DNA from: Prevotellaceae bacterium | GTDB taxonomy: Bacteria > Bacteroidota > Bacteroidia > Bacteroidales > UBA932 | Assembly (NCBI GenBank): GCA_031289895.1 | Contig: JAITOP010000281.1 | Span: 1 to 9,072, forward strand | Reading direction: 5' to 3' | DNA: 9,072 nucleotides | Part shown: positions 6,582 to 9,072 of the stretch, in pieces | Layout of the letters: each line of letters opens with the position of its first letter | How positions within the stretch are numbered: position 1 is the first letter of the stretch | The notes under the pieces: generated by a model | Databases searched by the model: none | Seen by the model: only the letters and a program-made list of their open reading frames with translations | Told to the model about the DNA's origin: nothing | Translations under genes and position numbers: made by a program

Positions 6582-6589
6582 CAAATATA
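6582..6589 (-). promoter_or_regulatory. -7 element upstream of the FPFxVDMT gene
   Basis: On the minus strand TATATTTG matches TAnnTTTG. A transcript starting about 7 nt downstream would have a leader of roughly 30 nt before the ATG at 6546. No TTTG is seen at the -33 position, so the match is partial. Confidence 0.4.
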
Positions 6590-6924
6590 CTCAAAAACGA
6601 TGCTTTTTTGTTGCATATTTTGCAATATTTAACAATTAATTAATATTTCTTTTATTTTTAAAAGCTGAATTTCAATAAGATATCGTATTATACAAAAATT
6701 TTAATCAGTAAAAAATATGAGTATGACATCATATTTATTTAACAAAATTTACAGAAATCATATATGCTTATAATCAATAATTTGAACAAATAAACTTTCC
6801 GGCTGTTTTTTTATTTGATTATTATTTATACTTTTGTAAAAAAACAACAAAAATAAACTTATTAAAATGTGTTCAAACTGAATAAGATAGGTCGAAAAGA
6901 TAAATTAATACTTAGTATAATATA
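6590..6924. other. AT-rich spacer between divergent transcription units
   Basis: No open frame of useful length, tRNA or structured RNA was recognised here. One short inverted repeat, AAATATGA (6713-6720) with TCATATTT (6729-6736) around an 8-nt loop, has no following T run and is weak. The only other identifiable item is the -7-like box at 6829-6836. Confidence 0.6.
6829..6836 (+). promoter_or_regulatory. -7 element upstream of the 31-aa frame and MBL-fold gene
   Basis: TACTTTTG matches TAnnTTTG and points toward the genes at 6925 and 7031. The region about 20 bp upstream is T-rich but lacks TTTG, so only the -7 half is supported. The leader to the first ATG would be about 80 nt. Confidence 0.4.
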
Positions 6925-7020
6925 ATGAGAAATTCGTTTTGGACAGCTATTAATGGAATAGCGTCTTTTTTTAGTATTATCGCATTTATGTTTTTTTCTA
7001 ATGAAAAACATCCGGTTTGA
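6925..7020 (+). CDS. Possible 31-aa single-span membrane peptide
   Basis: An ATG at 6925 opens a frame of 31 codons ending TGA at 7018-7020, 10 bp before the MBL-fold gene start. The peptide begins MRNSFW, has a continuous hydrophobic stretch from about residue 5 to 25 (NGIASFFSIIAFMFF is part of it), and ends NEKHPV. One membrane segment with a charged short tail is what small bacterial membrane proteins look like. It could also be the surviving N-terminus of a longer membrane protein, or chance in AT-rich DNA. No Shine-Dalgarno site is visible, which means little in this phylum. The position suggests co-transcription with the next gene. Confidence 0.35.
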   Translation: MRNSFWTAINGIASFFSIIAFMFFSNEKHPV

Positions 7021-7030
7021 ATTGTTTTAT

Positions 7031-7792
7031 ATGAAAATAACATTTTTAGGAACAGGAACATCTCAGGGAACGCCAATGATTGGCTGCAACTGCAAGGTTT
7101 GCAAATCTGCCGACGAGCGCGACAAACGTTTACGCTCTTCCGTTTTGATTGAAATTAATGATAAAAAAATTTTGATTGATGCCGGTCCTGATTTTCGCCA
7201 GCAAATGCTGCGTGCCAATATCAAAAATCTTGATGCAATTTTGCTTACTCACGAACATATCGACCACGTGGGCGGTTTGGACGATGTTCGCGCATTAAAT
7301 TATATAAATAAAAAAGCGGTTGATATTTATGCTGCAATCCGCGTGCAAAAAGCATTGCGCAAGATGTTTTATTATGCTTTTGATGAAATAAAATATCCGG
7401 GTATTCCCGAATTTAAATTTCACACAATTGATGAAAATAATTTTCGGATTGGCGATATTGAAATTACACCTGTACAAGTATATCATTACAAAATTCCGGT
7501 GTTTGGATTCAGAATAAATAATTTTTGTTACCTAACCGACACAAACAAAATTCCGCCGAAAGAATTGGCAAAATTGTACAATGCCGATGTAATTGTTATT
7601 GATGCTTTGCGCCGAGAGCCGCATTTATCGCATTTTTGCCTGTCCGAAACTTTGGAAATTATAAATGAATTAAAGCCCAAACGCGCATATCTTACACACA
7701 TTTCGCATCAGCTTGATTTGTATTCGATACTCGAAAAAGAATTGCCTGAAAATGTTTTCAGCGCATACGATGGATTAACTCTAAATTGTTGA
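7031..7792 (+). CDS. MBL-fold metallo-hydrolase, PhnP-like phosphodiesterase family
   Basis: This 253-residue cytoplasmic metallo-beta-lactamase-fold protein is closest to the PhnP type, whose characterised members hydrolyse cyclic or simple phosphodiesters. It has the family N-terminus MKITFLGTGTSQGTP, then a CxCxxC cluster (C19, C21, C24) that in PhnP binds an extra structural zinc. The metal centre residues are all present: THEHIDH (H74, H76, D78, H79), H152, D170 in LTDTN, and H223 in THISH, with H226 as the likely partner of the cysteine cluster. An in-frame ATG exists at 7001, but the ATG at 7031 gives the canonical N-terminus and was chosen. There are no phosphonate genes nearby, so a role in C-P lyase metabolism is not supported. 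The substrate is unknown. Confidence 0.88.
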   Translation: MKITFLGTGTSQGTPMIGCNCKVCKSADERDKRLRSSVLIEINDKKILIDAGPDFRQQMLRANIKNLDAILLTHEHIDHVGGLDDVRALNYINKKAVDIYAAIRVQKALRKMFYYAFDEIKYPGIPEFKFHTIDENNFRIGDIEITPVQVYHYKIPVFGFRINNFCYLTDTNKIPPKELAKLYNADVIVIDALRREPHLSHFCLSETLEIINELKPKRAYLTHISHQLDLYSILEKELPENVFSAYDGLTLNC

Positions 7793-7830
7793 ATAATATG
7801 GGTTTAAAATTGTTTTTTATTGATTTAATA

Positions 7831-7881
7831 ACTTTAAAAACTTTATAACTTTAAAAACTTTATAACTTTAAAAACTTTAAA
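7831..7881 (+). repeat. 17-bp tandem repeat, three copies, between convergent genes
   Basis: ACTTTAAAAACTTTATA at 7831-7847 and again at 7848-7864 are identical, and ACTTTAAAAACTTTAAA at 7865-7881 differs at one base. The unit is the reverse complement of the repeat at 4614-4648. The array fills about half of the 94-bp gap between two convergent genes. No clear intrinsic terminator is present there. Confidence 0.85.
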
Positions 7882-7886
7882 AAACT

Positions 7887-9072
7887 CTATCCTATCGCCT
7901 GAACCATATCATTATACAAATCGTCGATTGATTCCAAGCCTACTGATATTCGTATGGTGTTTTGGCTTATATCCATGCTTTTGCGGATTTCTTCGGTGAA
8001 TGTTCCGAAAATTGTGCTTGCCGGATGTATTGCCAAAGTTTTATTGTCAAACAAATTTGTTGCGCGGCATATCAATTTCAGATTGTCGATAAATCTAAAC
8101 GCCGCTTGGCGCGATGCAAGGTCGAATGTGAACATTGCGCCCGAATATTCGCCGAACTGCTGTTTACTGATTTCATAATAAGGATGGTTTGTAAGCGACG
8201 GATAATTTACCGAAACAACATTATTGAGTTTTTGCATTCGTTCTGCAATGTTTTTACAGGTTTTCACCGAGCGTTCGTATCTAACGGCAAGAGTTTCCAA
8301 TCCAATTGTTTGCATGTAAGCCACTTGCGGAGTCATGCAAGCACCCAGATTACGATGTATTTCCATGCGCATTTTAAACGAAAAAGCCGACAGTTTATTT
8401 CTGTTTATGAGATGACGCAGTTTAGACGAATTTTGCCAATCAAACAAACCATAATCGATAACCAAACCGCCAAGCGATGTTGCCCCGCCCGAAATATATT
8501 TTGTTGATGACACTATTTCTATATCCACTCCAAATTTTGCCGCATTAAATACTGTAAACGGAATAACGGTAGTATCGGCAATAAGAGGTACGCCGTGCGA
8601 TTTGCATATATCCGAAAGTGTTTTAAGGTCAGCAACTTCCATTTGCGGATTTGTTATTACTTCGAGAAAAAGCGCACAGGTATTTTTGTCGATACACGAT
8701 TGCACTTCGTCGGGTTTTGTCAAATCACAAAAGCGAACTTCAACGCCAAAATCTTTCAACGTGTAAGCTAAAAACGAATATGTATTTCCGAATAAATGCG
8801 GCGATGTTACAATATTGCTTCCTGCATACGCTACGGCAATAATTGTATTGGCAATTGCCGCCATTCCCGAATTAAACGATATTACTTCTGCGGCATTTGT
8901 CAATGCTTTCACTCGTTGTTCGAAATATTGCACGGTAGGATTACTTATGCGTGAATAAACGTGTTCGGGCGACTTGCCTGTAAATGCCAATTCCATTTGC
9001 TCTGCCGTTTCAAATTCGTATGCCACAGAGTTATATATCGGCATACTCAGCGCATTATTATTATCTTTTACA
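7887..9072 (-). CDS. PLP-dependent Cys/Met metabolism enzyme, O-acetylhomoserine sulfhydrylase-like (5' end outside window)
   Basis: The frame is open from the window edge to TAG at 7887-7889. A methionine at 9044 is internal, because VKDNNNALS precedes it in frame and family members have about 30-40 more residues there. The fold-type I PLP enzyme signatures, numbered from that methionine, are YSRISNPT (30-37), which contributes to the neighbouring active site, SGMAAI (59-64), D157 in ADTT for the pyridine nitrogen, and K182 in SSTKYISGG for the Schiff base. TSLGGLVIDYGLFDW resembles the O-acetylhomoserine sulfhydrylase (MetY) branch, which makes homocysteine from O-acetylhomoserine and sulfide. 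Several usual residues differ: LFGNT for LYGGT, DTT for DNT, and SGGA for GGHG. A different reaction, such as a lyase, is possible, so no symbol is given. Confidence 0.85.
   Translation of the reverse strand, partial: VKDNNNALSMPIYNSVAYEFETAEQMELAFTGKSPEHVYSRISNPTVQYFEQRVKALTNAAEVISFNSGMAAIANTIIAVAYAGSNIVTSPHLFGNTYSFLAYTLKDFGVEVRFCDLTKPDEVQSCIDKNTCALFLEVITNPQMEVADLKTLSDICKSHGVPLIADTTVIPFTVFNAAKFGVDIEIVSSTKYISGGATSLGGLVIDYGLFDWQNSSKLRHLINRNKLSAFSFKMRMEIHRNLGACMTPQVAYMQTIGLETLAVRYERSVKTCKNIAERMQKLNNVVSVNYPSLTNHPYYEISKQQFGEYSGAMFTFDLASRQAAFRFIDNLKLICRATNLFDNKTLAIHPASTIFGTFTEEIRKSMDISQNTIRISVGLESIDDLYNDMVQAIG

Noticed and set aside
6332..6643. Plus-strand frame of 103 codons after dinB
   Set aside because: It is antisense to the better-supported minus-strand gene with the duplicated FPFxVDMT motif and has no recognisable domain or start context.
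7962..8507. Plus-strand frame of 181 codons opposite the PLP enzyme gene
   Set aside because: It lies wholly antisense to a clear conserved gene, and its cysteine/arginine-rich composition is typical of a shadow frame.

Overview
The window looks like Bacteroidota chromosome. The evidence is the gene content (a two-subunit methylmalonyl-CoA mutase operon, a retropepsin-like protease, a short PhnP-like metallo-hydrolase), AT-rich spacers, weak or absent Shine-Dalgarno sites, and several matches upstream of genes to the Bacteroidota -7 promoter element TAnnTTTG. Coding regions are denser in G+C than the spacers. No rRNA, tRNA, CRISPR array, riboswitch or intact transposase gene could be recognised.

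Layout from left to right. The 3' end of a retropepsin-like aspartyl protease gene (+, ends 240) is followed by a spacer made almost entirely of three unrelated short tandem arrays and a strong hairpin terminator (429-461). A minus-strand operon follows: mutA (2635-4491), then mutB (484-2622), 12 bp apart, encoding the small and large subunits of adenosylcobalamin-dependent methylmalonyl-CoA mutase. A clear promoter precedes mutA. A spacer of about 690 bp separates this operon from dinB. It holds a 17-bp repeat pair, a 381-bp element with 15-bp perfect terminal inverted repeats (MITE-like, 4655-5035), and an array of 7-bp units that runs into the dinB promoter. dinB (5184-6242, +) encodes translesion DNA polymerase IV. 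It overlaps convergently a small unrecognised minus-strand gene (6205-6546) whose product carries an internally repeated FPFxVDMT motif. An AT-rich spacer leads to a possible 31-aa membrane peptide (6925-7020) and an MBL-fold hydrolase of the PhnP type (7031-7792). The window ends with a 5'-truncated PLP-dependent Cys/Met-metabolism enzyme, nearest to O-acetylhomoserine sulfhydrylase (7887-9072, -). Between these last two convergent genes lies a three-copy array of the same 17-bp repeat seen upstream of mutA.

Functionally the genes are independent metabolic and repair functions. MutA and MutB interconvert succinyl-CoA and (R)-methylmalonyl-CoA (propionate metabolism), DinB does translesion synthesis, and the PLP enzyme probably belongs to homocysteine/methionine synthesis. 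I see no new multi-gene defence or biosynthetic system. The unusual content is in the spacers: the MITE-like element, two different heptamer arrays, and one 17-bp repeat family found at two distant intergenic sites.
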